Source: Bathymodiolus brooksi
Lineage: Eukaryota; Mollusca; Bivalvia; Mytilida; Modiolidae
Assembly: GCA_963680875.1 (NCBI GenBank)
Contig: OY804577.1
Location: 148,570,196-148,634,195 of the forward strand
Reading direction: 5' to 3'
DNA: 64,000 nt
This document shows, one piece after another, positions 47,735-59,624 of this stretch. The notes beneath the pieces are model-generated. The model was not told where the DNA came from. It did no database searches and worked only from the letters and a program-made list of their open reading frames with translations. Each line of letters starts with the position of its first letter. Position 1 is the first letter of the stretch. Both the position numbers and the translations under genes were made by a program.

Positions 47735-50090
47735 TACTCTCATTGTTAACATTCCATGTGATATTTATTGTATGTTTACTGGTGTCTAAGTGGTACTCTC
47801 AGTGTTAACATTCCGTGTGATATTTATTGTATGTTTCCTGGTGTCTAAGTGGTACTCTCAGTGTTAACATTCCGTGTGATATTTATTGTATGTTTACTGG
47901 TGTCTAAGTGGTACTCTCAGTGTTAACATTCCGTGTGATATTTATTGTATGTTTCCTGGTGTCTAAGTGGTACTCTCAGTGTTAACATTCCGTGTGATAT
48001 TTATTGTATGTTTACTGGTGTCTAAGTGGTACTCTCAGTGTTAGCATTCCGTGTGATATTTATTGTATGTTTACTGGTGTCTAAGTGGTACTCTCAGTGT
48101 TAGCATTCCGTGTGATATTTATTGTATGTTTCCTGGTGTCTAAGTGGTACTCTCAGTGTTAACATTCCGTGTGATATTTATTGTATGTTTCCTGGTGTCT
48201 AAGTGGTACTCTCAGTGTTAACATTCCGTGTGATATTTATTGTATGTTTACTGGTGTCTAAGTGGTACTCTCAGTGTTAACATTCCGTGTGATATTTATT
48301 GTATGTTTCCTGGTGTCTAAGTGGTACTCTCAGTGTTAACATTCCGTGTGATATTTATTGTATGTTTACTGGTGTCTAAGTGGTACTCTCAGTGTTAACA
48401 TTCCGTGTGATATTTATTGTATGTTTTCTGGTGTCTAAGTGGTACTCTCAGTGTTAACATTCCGTGTGATATTTATTGTATGTTTCCTGGTGTCTAAGTG
48501 GTACTCTCCGTGTTAACATTCCGTGTGATATTTATTGTATGTTTCCTGGTGTCTAAATGGTACTCTCAGTGTTAACATTCCGTGTGATATTTATTGTATG
48601 TTTACTGGTGTCTAATTGGTACTCGCAGTGTTAACATTCCGTGTGATATTTATTGTATGTTTTCTGGTGTCTAAGTGGTACTCTCAGTGTTAACATTCCG
48701 TGTGATATTTATTGTATGTTTCCTGGTGTCTAAGTGGTACTCTCCGTGTTAACATTCCGCGTGATATTTATTGTATGTTTCCTGGTGTCTAAATGGTACT
48801 CTCAGTGTTAACATTCCGTGTGATATTTATTGTATGTTTCCTGGTGTCTAAATGGTACTCTCATTGTTAACATTCCGTGTGATATTTATTGTATGTTTAC
48901 TGGTGTCTAATTGGTACTCTCATTGTTAACATTCCATGTGATATTTATTGTATGTTTACTGGTGTCTAAGTGGTACTCTCAGTGTTAACATTCCGTGTGA
49001 TATTTATTGTATGTTTCCTGGTGTCTAAGTGGTACTCTCAGTGTTAACATTCCGTGTGATATTTATTGTATGTTTACTGGTGTCTAAGTGGTACTCTCAG
49101 TGTTAACATTCCGTGTGATATTTATTGTATGTTTCCTGGTGTCTAAGTGGTACTCTCAGTGTTAACATTCCGTGTGATATTTATTGTATGTTTACTGGTG
49201 TCTAAGTGGTACTCTCAGTGTTAGCATTCCGTGTGATATTTATTGTATGTTTACTGGTGTCTAAGTGGTACTCTCAGTGTTAGCATTCCGTGTGATATTT
49301 ATTGTATGTTTCCTGGTGTCTAAGTGGTACTCTCAGTGTTAACATTCCGTGTGATATTTATTGTATGTTTCCTGGTGTCTAAGTGGTACTCTCAGTGTTA
49401 ACATTCCGTGTGATATTTATTGTATGTTTACTGGTGTCTAAGTGGTACTCTCAGTGTTAACATTCCGTGTGATATTTATTGTATGTTTCCTGGTGTCTAA
49501 GTGGTACTCTCAGTGTTAACATTCCGTGTGATATTTATTGTATGTTTACTGGTGTCTAAGTGGTACTCTCAGTGTTAACATTCCGTGTGATATTTATTGT
49601 ATGTTTTCTGGTGTCTAAGTGGTACTCTCAGTGTTAACATTCCGTGTGATATTTATTGTATGTTTCCTGGTGTCTAAGTGGTACTCTCCGTGTTAACATT
49701 CCGTGTGATATTTATTGTATGTTTCCTGGTGTCTAAATGGTACTCTCAGTGTTAACATTCCGTGTGATATTTATTGTATGTTTACTGGTGTCTAATTGGT
49801 ACTCGCAGTGTTAACATTCCGTGTGATATTTATTGTATGTTTTCTGGTGTCTAAGTGGTACTCTCAGTGTTAACATTCCGTGTGATATTTATTGTATGTT
49901 TCCTGGTGTCTAAGTGGTACTCTCCGTGTTAACATTCCGCGTGATATTTATTGTATGTTTCCTGGTGTCTAAATGGTACTCTCAGTGTTAACATTCCGTG
50001 TGATATTTATTGTATGTTTCCTGGTGTCTAAATGGTACTCTCATTGTTAACATTCCGTGTGATATTTATTGTATGTTTACTGGTGTCTAA
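47735..50090. repeat. 20-monomer tandem duplication (1,180 bp)
   Basis: The two copies abut near 48,911. CCGCGTG recurs from 48,759 to 49,939, TACTCGCAG from about 48,621 to 49,801, and two successive TTTACTGG+GTTAGC units from about 48,010 to 49,190; all 1,180 (20 x 59) apart. I see no difference between the copies apart from the junction, so this is either very recent or an assembly question. Confidence 0.85.
48900..48958 (+). other. Chimeric monomer at the 20-monomer junction
   Basis: It joins the TAATTGG class (normally followed by CTCAGTG and CCGTG) to the CTCATTG and CCATG class (normally preceded by AAATGG). The left half matches the unit starting near 50,080 and the right half the unit near 47,720, as expected for the crossover that created the duplication. 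Confidence 0.82.
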
Positions 50091-53000
50091 TTGGTACTCT
50101 CAGTGTTAACATTCCGTGTGATATTTATTGTATGTTTTCTGGTGTCTAAGTGGTACTCTCAGTGTTAACATTCCGTGTGATATTTATTGTATGTTTCCTG
50201 GTGTCTAAGTTGTACTCTCCGTGTTAGCATTCCGTGTGATATTTATTGTATGTTTCCTGGTGTCTAAATGGTACTCTCATTGTTAACATTCCGTGTGATA
50301 TTTATTGTACGTTTCCTGGTGTCTAAGTGGTACTCTCAGTGTTAGCATTCCGTGTGATATTTATTGTATGTTTAATGGTGTCTAAGTGGTATTCTCAGTG
50401 TTAACATTCCGTGTGATATTTATTGTACGTTTCCTGGTTTCTAAGTGGTACTCTCAGTGTTAACATTCCGTGTGATATTTATTGTATGTTTCCTGGTGTC
50501 TAAGTGGTACTCTCAGTGTTAACATTCCGTGTGATATTTATTGTACGTTTCCTGGTGTCTAAGTTGTACTCTCAGTGTTAACATTCCGTGTGATATTTAT
50601 TGTATGTTTCCTGGTGTCTAAATGGTACTCTCATTGTTAACATTCCATGTGATATTTATTGTATGTTTACTGGTGTCTAAGTGGTACTCTCAGTGTTAAC
50701 ATTCCGTGTGATATTTATTGTATGTTTCCTGGTGTCTAAGTGGTACTCTCAGTGTTAACATTCCGTGTGATATTTATTGTATGTTTACTGGTGTCTAAGT
50801 GGTACTCTCAGTGTTAACATTCCGTGTGATATTTATTGTATGTTTCCTGGTGTCTAAGAGGTACTCTCAGTGTTAGCATTCCGTGTGATATTTATTGTAT
50901 GCTTACTGGTGTCTAAGTGGTATTCTCAGTGTTAACATTCCGTGTGATATTTATTGTACGTTTCCTGGTTTTTAAGTGGTACTCTCAGTGTTAACATTCC
51001 GTGTGATATTTATTGTATGTTTCCTGGTGTCTAAGTGGTACTCTCAGTGTTAACATTCCGTGTGATATTTATTGTACGTTTCTTGGTGTCTAAGTTGTAC
51101 TCTCAGTGTTAACATTCCGTGTGATATTTATTGTATGTTTCCTGGTGTCTAAGTGGTACTCTCAGTGTTAACATTCCGTGTGATATTTATTGTATGTTTA
51201 CTGGTGTCTAAGTGGTACTCTCAGTGTTAACATTCCGTGTGATATTTATTGTACGTTTCCTGGTGTCTAAGTGGTACTCTCAGTGTTAGCATTCCGTGTG
51301 ATATTTATTGTATGTTTACTGGTGTCTAAGTGGTATTCTCAGTGTTAACATTCCGTGTGATATTTATTGTACGTTTCCTGGTTTCTAAGTGGTACTCTCA
51401 GTGTTAACATTCCGTGTGATATTTATTGTATGTTTCCTGGTGTCTAAGTGGTACTCTCAGTGTTAACATTCCGTGTGATATTTATTGTACGTTTCCTGGT
51501 GTCTAAGTTGTACTCTCAGTGTTAACATTCCGTGTGATATTTATTGTATGTTTCCTGGTGTCTAAATGGTACTCTCATTGTTAACATTCCGTGTGATATT
51601 TATTGTATGTTTACTGGTGTCTAAGTGGTACTCTCAGTGTTAACATTCCGTGTGATATTTATTGTACGTTTCTTGGTGTCTAAGTTGTACTCTCAGTGTT
51701 AACATTCCGTGTGATATTTATTGTATGTTTCCTGGTGTCTAAGTGGTACTCTCAGTGTTAACATTCCGTGTGATATTTATTGTATGTTTACTGGTGTCTA
51801 AGTGGTACTCTCAGTGTTAACATTCCGTGTGATATTTATTGTATGTTTCCTGGTGTCTAAGTGGTACTCTCAGTGTTAACATTCCGTGTGATATTTATTG
51901 TATGTTTACTGGTGTCTAAGTGGTACTCTCAGTGTTAACATTCCGTGTGATATTTATTGTATGTTTTCTGGTGTCTAAGTGGTACTCTCAGTGTTAACAT
52001 TCCGTGTGATATTTATTGTATGTTTCCTGGTGTCTAAGTGGTACTCTCCGTGTTAACATTCCGTGTGATATTTATTGTATGTTTCCTGGTGTCTAAATGG
52101 TACTCTCAGTGTTAACATTCCGTGTGATATTTATTGTATGTTTACTGGTGTCTAATTGGTACTCGCAGTGTTAACATTCCGTGTGATATTTATTGTATGT
52201 TTTCTGGTGTCTAAGTGGTACTCTCAGTGTTAACATTCCGTGTGATATTTATTGTATGTTTCCTGGTGTCTAAGTGGTACTCTCCGTGTTAACATTCCGC
52301 GTGATATTTATTGTATGTTTCCTGGTGTCTAAATGGTACTCTCAGTGTTAACATTCCGTGTGATATTTATTGTATGTTTCCTGGTGTCTAAATGGTACTC
52401 TCATTGTTAACATTCCGTGTGATATTTATTGTATGTTTACTGGTGTCTAATTGGTACTCTCAGTGTTAACATTCCGTGTGATATTTATTGTATGTTTTCT
52501 GGTGTCTAAGTGGTACTCTCAGTGTTAACATTCCGTGTGATATTTATTGTATGTTTCCTGGTGTCTAAGTGGTACTCTCCGTGTTAGCATTCCGTGTGAT
52601 ATTTATTGTATGTTTCCTGGTGTCTAAATGGTACTCTCATTGTTAACATTCCGTGTGATATTTATTGTACGTTTCCTGGTGTCTAAGTGGTACTCTCAGT
52701 GTTAGCATTCCGTGTGATATTTATTGTATGTTTAATGGTGTCTAAGTGGTATTCTCAGTGTTAACATTCCGTGTGATATTTATTGTACGTTTCCTGGTTT
52801 CTAAGTGGTACTCTCAGTGTTAACATTCCGTGTGATATTTATTGTATGTTTCCTGGTGTCTAAGTGGTACTCTCAGTGTTAACATTCCGTGTGATATTTA
52901 TTGTACGTTTCCTGGTGTCTAAGTTGTACTCTCAGTGTTAACATTCCGTGTGATATTTATTGTATGTTTCCTGGTGTCTAAATGGTACTCTCATTGTTAA

Positions 53001-53215
53001 CATTCCATGTGATATTTATTGTATGTTTACTGGTGTCTAAGTGGTACTCTCAGTGTTAACATTCCGTGTGATATTTATTGTATGTTTCCTGGTGTCTAAG
53101 TGGTACTCTCAGTGTTAACATTCCGTGTGATATTTATTGTATGTTTACTGGTGTCTAAGTGGTACTCTCAGTGTTAACATTCCGTGTGATATTTATTGTA
53201 TGTTTCCTGGTGTCT
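49330..53215. repeat. 40-monomer-spaced duplication (2,360 bp)
   Basis: About 49,330-50,850 recurs at 51,690-53,215: CCGCGTG 49,939 and 52,299; TTAATGG 50,372 and 52,732; both 2,360 (40 x 59) apart. The matching blocks are about 1.5 kb, separated by a segment that itself belongs to the 50-monomer unit. CTAAGTTGTACTCTCCG near 50,206 (G14T with CTCCG) is private to the left copy. Confidence 0.82.
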
Positions 53216-56200
53216 AAGTGGTACTCTCAGTGTTAACATTCCGTGTGATATTTATTTTATGTTTACTGGTGTCTAAGTGGTACTCTCAGTGTTAACATTC
53301 CGTGTGATATTTATTGTACGTTTCCTGGTGTCTAAGTGGTACTCTCAGTGTTAGCATTCCGTGTGATATTTATTGTATGTTTAATGGTGTCTAAGTGGTA
53401 TTCTCAGTGTTAACATTCCGTGTGATATTTATTGTACGTTTCCTGGTTTCTAAGTGGTACTCTCAGTGTTAACATTCCGTGTGATATTTATTGTATGTTT
53501 CCTGGTGTCTAAGTGGTACTCTCAGTGTTAACATTCCGTGTGATATTTATTGTACGTTTCCTGGTGTCTAAGTTGTACTCTCAGTGTTAACATTCCGTGT
53601 GATATTTATTGTATGTTTCCTGGTGTCTAAATGGTACTCTCATTGTTAACATTCCATGTGATATTTATTGTATGTTTACTGGTGTCTAAGTGGTACTCTC
53701 AGTGTTAACATTCCGTGTGATATTTATTGTATGTTTCCTGGTGTCTAAGTGGTACTCTCAGTGTTAACATTCCGTGTGATATTTATTGTACGTTTCCTGG
53801 TGTCTAAGAGGTACTCTCAGTGTTAGCATTCCGTGTGATATTTATTGTATGTTTACTGGTGTCTAAGTGGTATTCTCAGTGTTAACATTCCGTGTGATAT
53901 TTATTGTACGTTTCCTGGTTTTTAAGTGGTACTCTCAGTGTTAACATTCCGTGTGATATTTATTGTATGTTTCCTGGTGTCTAAGTGGTACTCTCAGTGT
54001 TAACATTCCGTGTGATATTTATTGTACGTTTCTTGGTGTCTAAGTTGTACTCTCAGTGTTAACATTCCGTGTGATATTTATTGTATGTTTCCTGGTGTCT
54101 AAGTGGTACTCTCAGTGTTAACATTCCGTGTGATATTTATTGTATGTTTACTGGTGTCTAAGTGGTACTCTCAGTGTTAACATTCCGTGTGATATTTATT
54201 GTACGTTTCCTGGTGTCTAAGTGGTACTCTCAGTGTTAGCATTCCGTGTGATATTTATTGTATGTTTACTGGTGTCTAAGTGGTATTCTCAGTGTTAACA
54301 TTCCGTGTGATATTTATTGTACGTTTCCTGGTTTCTAAGTGGTACTCTCAGTGTTAACATTCCGTGTGATATTTATTGTATGTTTCCTGGTGTCTAAGTG
54401 GTACTCTCAGTGTTAACATTCCGTGTGATATTTATTGTACGTTTCCTGGTGTCTAAGTTGTACTCTCAGTGTTAACATTCCGTGTGATATTTATTGTATG
54501 TTTCCTGGTGTCTAAATGGTACTCTCATTGTTAACATTCCATGTGATATTTATTGTATGTTTACTGGTGTCTAAGTGGTACTCTCAGTGTTAACATTCCG
54601 TGTGATATTTATTGTACGTTTCTTGGTGTCTAAGTTGTACTCTCAGTGTTAACATTCCGTGTGATATTTATTGTATGTTTCCTGGTGTCTAAGTGGTACT
54701 CTCAGTGTTAACATTCCGTGTGATATTTATTGTATGTTTACTGGTGTCTAAGTGGTACTCTCAGTGTTAACATTCCGTGTGATATTTATTGTATGTTTCC
54801 TGGTGTCTAAGTGGTACTCTCAGTGTTAACATTCCGTGTGATATTTATTGTATGCTTACTGGTGTCTAAGTGGTACTCTCAGTGTTAACATTCCGTGTGA
54901 TATTTATTGTATGTTTTCTGGTGTCTAAGTGGTACTCTCAGTGTTAACATTCCGTGTGATATTTATTGTATGTTTCCTGGTGTCTAAGTGGTACTCTCCG
55001 TGTTAACATTCCGTGTGATATTTATTGTATGTTTCCTGGTGTCTAAATGGTACTCTCAGTGTTAACATTCCGTGTGATATTTATTGTATGTTTACTGGTG
55101 TCTAATTGGTACTCGCAGTGTTAACATTCCGTGTGATATTTATTGTATGTTTTCTGGTGTCTAAGTGGTACTCTCAGTGTTAACATTCCGTGTGATATTT
55201 ATTGTATGTTTCCTGGTGTCTAAGTGGTACTCTCCGTGTTAACATTCCGCGTGATATTTATTGTATGTTTCCTGGTGTCTAAATGGTACTCTCAGTTTTA
55301 ACATTCCGTGTGATATTTATTGTATGTTTCCTGGTGTCTAAATGGTACTCTCATTGTTAACATTCCGTGTGATATTTATTGTATGTTTACTGGTGTCTAA
55401 TTGGTACTCTCAGTGTTAACATTCCGTGTGATATTTATTGTATGTTTTCTGGTGTCTAAGTGGTACTCTCAGTGTTAACATTCCGTGTGATATTTATTGT
55501 ATGTTTCCTGGTGTCTAAGTGGTACTCTCCGTGTTAGCATTCCGTGTGATATTTATTGTATGTTTCCTGGTGTCTAAATGGTACTCTCATTGTTAACATT
55601 CCGTGTGATATTTATTGTACGTTTCCTGGTGTCTAAGTGGTACTCTCAGTGTTAGCATTCCGTGTGATATTTATTGTATGTTTAATGGTGTCTAAGTGGT
55701 ATTCTCAGTGTTAACATTCCGTGTGATATTTATTGTACGTTTCCTGGTTTCTAAGTGGTACTCTCAGTGTTAACATTCCGTGTGATATTTATTGTATGTT
55801 TCCTGGTGTCTAAGTGGTACTCTCAGTGTTAACATTCCGTGTGATATTTATTGTACGTTTCCTGGTGTCTAAGTTGTACTCTCAGTGTTAACATTCCGTG
55901 TGATATTTATTGTATGTTTCCTGGTGTCTAAATGGTACTCTCATTGTTAACATTCCATGTGATATTTATTGTATGTTTACTGGTGTCTAAGTGGTACTCT
56001 CAGTGTTAACATTCCGTGTGATATTTATTGTATGTTTCCTGGTGTCTAAGTGGTACTCTCAGTGTTAACATTCCGTGTGATATTTATTGTATGTTTACTG
56101 GTGTCTAAGTGGTACTCTCAGTGTTAACATTCCGTGTGATATTTATTGTATGTTTCCTGGTGTCTAAGTGGTACTCTCAGTGTTAACATTCCGTGTGATA

Positions 56201-56740
56201 TTTATTTTATGTTTACTGGTGTCTAAGTGGTACTCTCAGTGTTAACATTCCGTGTGATATTTATTGTACGTTTCCTGGTGTCTAAGTGGTACTCTCAGTG
56301 TTAGCATTCCGTGTGATATTTATTGTATGTTTAATGGTGTCTAAGTGGTATTCTCAGTGTTAACATTCCGTGTGATATTTATTGTACGTTTCCTGGTTTC
56401 TAAGTGGTACTCTCAGTGTTAACATTCCGTGTGATATTTATTGTATGTTTCCTGGTGTCTAAGTGGTACTCTCAGTGTTAACATTCCGTGTGATATTTAT
56501 TGTACGTTTCCTGGTGTCTAAGTTGTACTCTCAGTGTTAACATTCCGTGTGATATTTATTGTATGTTTCCTGGTGTCTAAATGGTACTCTCATTGCTAAC
56601 ATTCCATGTGATATTTATTGTATGTTTACTGGTGTCTAAGTGGTACTCTCAGTGTTAACATTCCGTGTGATATTTATTGTATGTTTCCTGGTGTCTAAGT
56701 GGTACTCTCAGTGTTAACATTCCGTGTGATATTTATTGTA
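50845..56740. repeat. 50-monomer tandem duplication (2,950 bp)
   Basis: Adjacent copies of about 50,845-53,794 and 53,795-56,740. Tags 2,950 (50 x 59) apart: AAGAGG near 50,857 and 53,807; CCGCGTG 52,299 and 55,249; TTAATGG 52,732 and 55,682, then 53,381 and 56,331. Differences: TGCTTA near 50,900 (left only), CCATG near 54,540 where the left has CCGTG, TGCTTA near 54,854 and CAGTTTTAAC near 55,304 (right only). Each copy holds two TTAATGG units 649 bases (11 monomers) apart. Confidence 0.87.
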
Positions 56741-58890
56741 TGTTTACTGGTGTCTAAGTGGTACTCTCAGTGTTAACATTCCGTGTGATATTTATTGTAC
56801 GTTTCCTGGTGTCTAAGAGGTACTCTCAGTGTTAGCATTCCGTGTGATATTTATTGTATGTTTACTGGTGTCTAAGTGGTATTCTCAGTGTTAACATTCC
56901 GTGTGATATTTATTGTACGTTTCCTGGTTTTTAAGTGGTACTCTCAGTGTTAACATTCCGTGTGATATTTATTGTATGTTTCCTGGTGTCTAAGTGGTAC
57001 TCTCAGTGTTAACATTCCGTGTGATATTTATTGTACGTTTCTTGGTGTCTAAGTTGTACTCTCAGTGTTAACATTCCGTGTGATATTTATTGTATGTTTC
57101 CTGGTGTCTAAGTGGTACTCTCAGTGTTAACATTCCGTGTGATATTTATTGTATGTTTACTGGTGTCTAAGTGGTACTCTCAGTGTTAACATTCCGTGTG
57201 ATATTTATTGTACGTTTCCTGGTGTCTAAGTGGTACTCTCAGTGTTAACATTCCGTGTGATATTTATTGTACGTTTCCTGGTGTCTAAGTGGTACTCTCA
57301 GTGTTAGCATTCCGTGTGATATTTATTGTATGTTTAATGGTGTCTAAGTGGTATTCTCAGTGTTAACATTCCGTGTGATATTTATTGTACGTTTCCTGGT
57401 TTCTAAGTGGTACTCTCAGTGTTAACATTCCGTGTGATATTTATTGTATGTTTCCTGGTGTCTAAGTGGTACTCTCAGTGTTAACATTCCGTGTGATATT
57501 TATTGTACGTTTCCTGGTGTCTAAGTTGTACTCTCAGTGTTAACATTCCGTGTGATATTTATTGTATGTTTCCTGGTGTCTAAATGGTACTCTCATTGTT
57601 AACATTCCATGTGATATTTATTGTATGTTTACTGGTGTCTAAGTGGTACTCTCAGTGTTAACATTCCGTGTGATATTTATTGTATGTTTCCTGGTGTCTA
57701 AGTGGTACTCTCAGTGTTAACATTCCGTGTGATATTTATTGTATGTTTACTGGTGTCTAAGTGGTACTCTCAGTGTTAACATTCCGTGTGATATTTATTG
57801 TATGTTTCCTGGTGTCTAAGTGGTACTCTCAGTGTTAACATTCCGTGTGATATTTATTTTATGTTTACTGGTGTCTAAGTGGTACTCTCAGTGTTAACAT
57901 TCCGTGTGATATTTATTGTACGTTTCCTGGTGTCTAAGTGGTACTCTCAGTGTTAGCATTCCGTGTGATATTTATTGTATGTTTAATGGTGTCTAAGTGG
58001 TATTCTCAGTGTTAACATTCCGTGTGATATTTATTGTACGTTTCCTGGTTTCTAAGTGGTACTCTCAGTGTTAACATTCCGTGTGATATTTATTGTATGT
58101 TTCCTGGTGTCTAAGTGGTACTCTCAGTGTTAACATTCCGTGTGATATTTATTGTACGTTTCCTGGTGTCTAAGTTGTACTCTCAGTGTTAACATTCCGT
58201 GTGATATTTATTGTATGTTTCCTGGTGTCTAAATGGTACTCTCATTGCTAACATTCCATGTGATATTTATTGTATGTTTACTGGTGTCTAAGTGGTACTC
58301 TCAGTGTTAACATTCCGTGTGATATTTATTGTATGTTTCCTGGTGTCTAAGTGGTACTCTCAGTGTTAACATTCCGTGTGATATTTATTGTATGTTTACT
58401 GGTGTCTAAGTGGTACTCTCAGTGTTAACATTCCGTGTGATATTTATTGTACGTTTCCTGGTGTCTAAGAGGTACTCTCAGTGTTAGCATTCCGTGTGAT
58501 ATTTATTGTATGTTTACTGGTGTCTAAGTGGTATTCTCAGTGTTAACATTCCGTGTGATATTTATTGTACGTTTCCTGGTTTTTAAGTGGTACTCTCAGT
58601 GTTAACATTCCGTGTGATATTTATTGTATGTTTCCTGGTGTCTAAGTGGTACTCTCAGTGTTAACATTCCGTGTGATATTTATTGTACGTTTCTTGGTGT
58701 CTAAGTTGTACTCTCAGTGTTAACATTCCGTGTGATATTTATTGTATGTTTCCTGGTGTCTAAGTGGTACTCTCAGTGTTAACATTCCGTGTGATATTTA
58801 TTGTATGTTTACTGGTGTCTAAGTGGTACTCTCAGTGTTAACATTCCGTGTGATATTTATTGTACGTTTCCTGGTGTCTAAGTGGTACTC
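55615..58890. repeat. 28-monomer tandem duplication (1,652 bp)
   Basis: Tags 1,652 (28 x 59) apart: TTAATGG 55,682 and 57,334, then 56,331 and 57,983; CATTGCTAAC 56,591 and 58,243; AAGAGG 56,816 and 58,468. The copies are about 55,615-57,265 and 57,265-58,890. The first part of the left copy overlaps the end of the 50-monomer duplication, so the 28-monomer event followed it. Confidence 0.85.
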
Positions 58891-59620
58891 TCAGTGTTAG
58901 CATTCCGTGTGATATTTATTGTATGTTTACTGGTGTCTAAGTGGTATTCTCAGTGTTAACATTCCGTGTGATATTTATTGTACGTTTCCTGGTTTCTAAG
59001 TGGTACTCTCAGTGTTAACATTCCGTGTGATATTTATTGTATGTTTCCTGGTGTCTAAGTGGTACTCTCAGTGTTAACATTCCGTGTGATATTTATTGTA
59101 CGTTTCCTGGTGTCTAAGTTGTACTCTCAGTGTTAACATTCCGTGTGATATTTATTGTATGTTTCCTGGTGTCTAAATGGTACTCTCATTGTTAACATTC
59201 CATGTGATATTTATTGTATGTTTACTGGTGTCTAAGTGGTACTCTCAGTGTTAACATTCCGTGTGATATTTATTGTACGTTTCTTGGTGTCTAAGTTGTA
59301 CTCTCAGTGTTAACATTCCGTGTGATATTTATTGTATGTTTCCTGGTGTCTAAGTGGTACTCTCAGTGTTAACATTCCGTGTGATATTTATTGTATGTTT
59401 ACTGGTGTCTAAGTGGTACTCTCAGTGTTAACATTCCGTGTGATATTTATTGTATGTTTCCTGGTGTCTAAGTGGTACTCTCAGTGTTAACATTCCGTGT
59501 GATATTTATTGTATGTTTACTGGTGTCTAAGTGGTACTCTCAGTGTTAACATTCCGTGTGATATTTATTGTATGTTTTCTGGTGTCTAAGTGGTACTCTC
59601 AGTGTTAACATTCCGTGTGA
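58891..59620. repeat. Satellite monomers between duplication blocks
   Basis: An ordered run (GTTAGC, TATTCTC, GGTTTC, AAG, AAGTTG, CCATG, TTTC-TTGG+AAGTTG) that resembles about 54,240-54,960. The CCGCGTG unit that follows at 59,792 lies 4,543 bases (77 x 59) after the one at 55,249, so this stretch probably descends from the 50-monomer unit. The left end was not traced base by base. Confidence 0.6.
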
Positions 59621-59624
59621 TATT

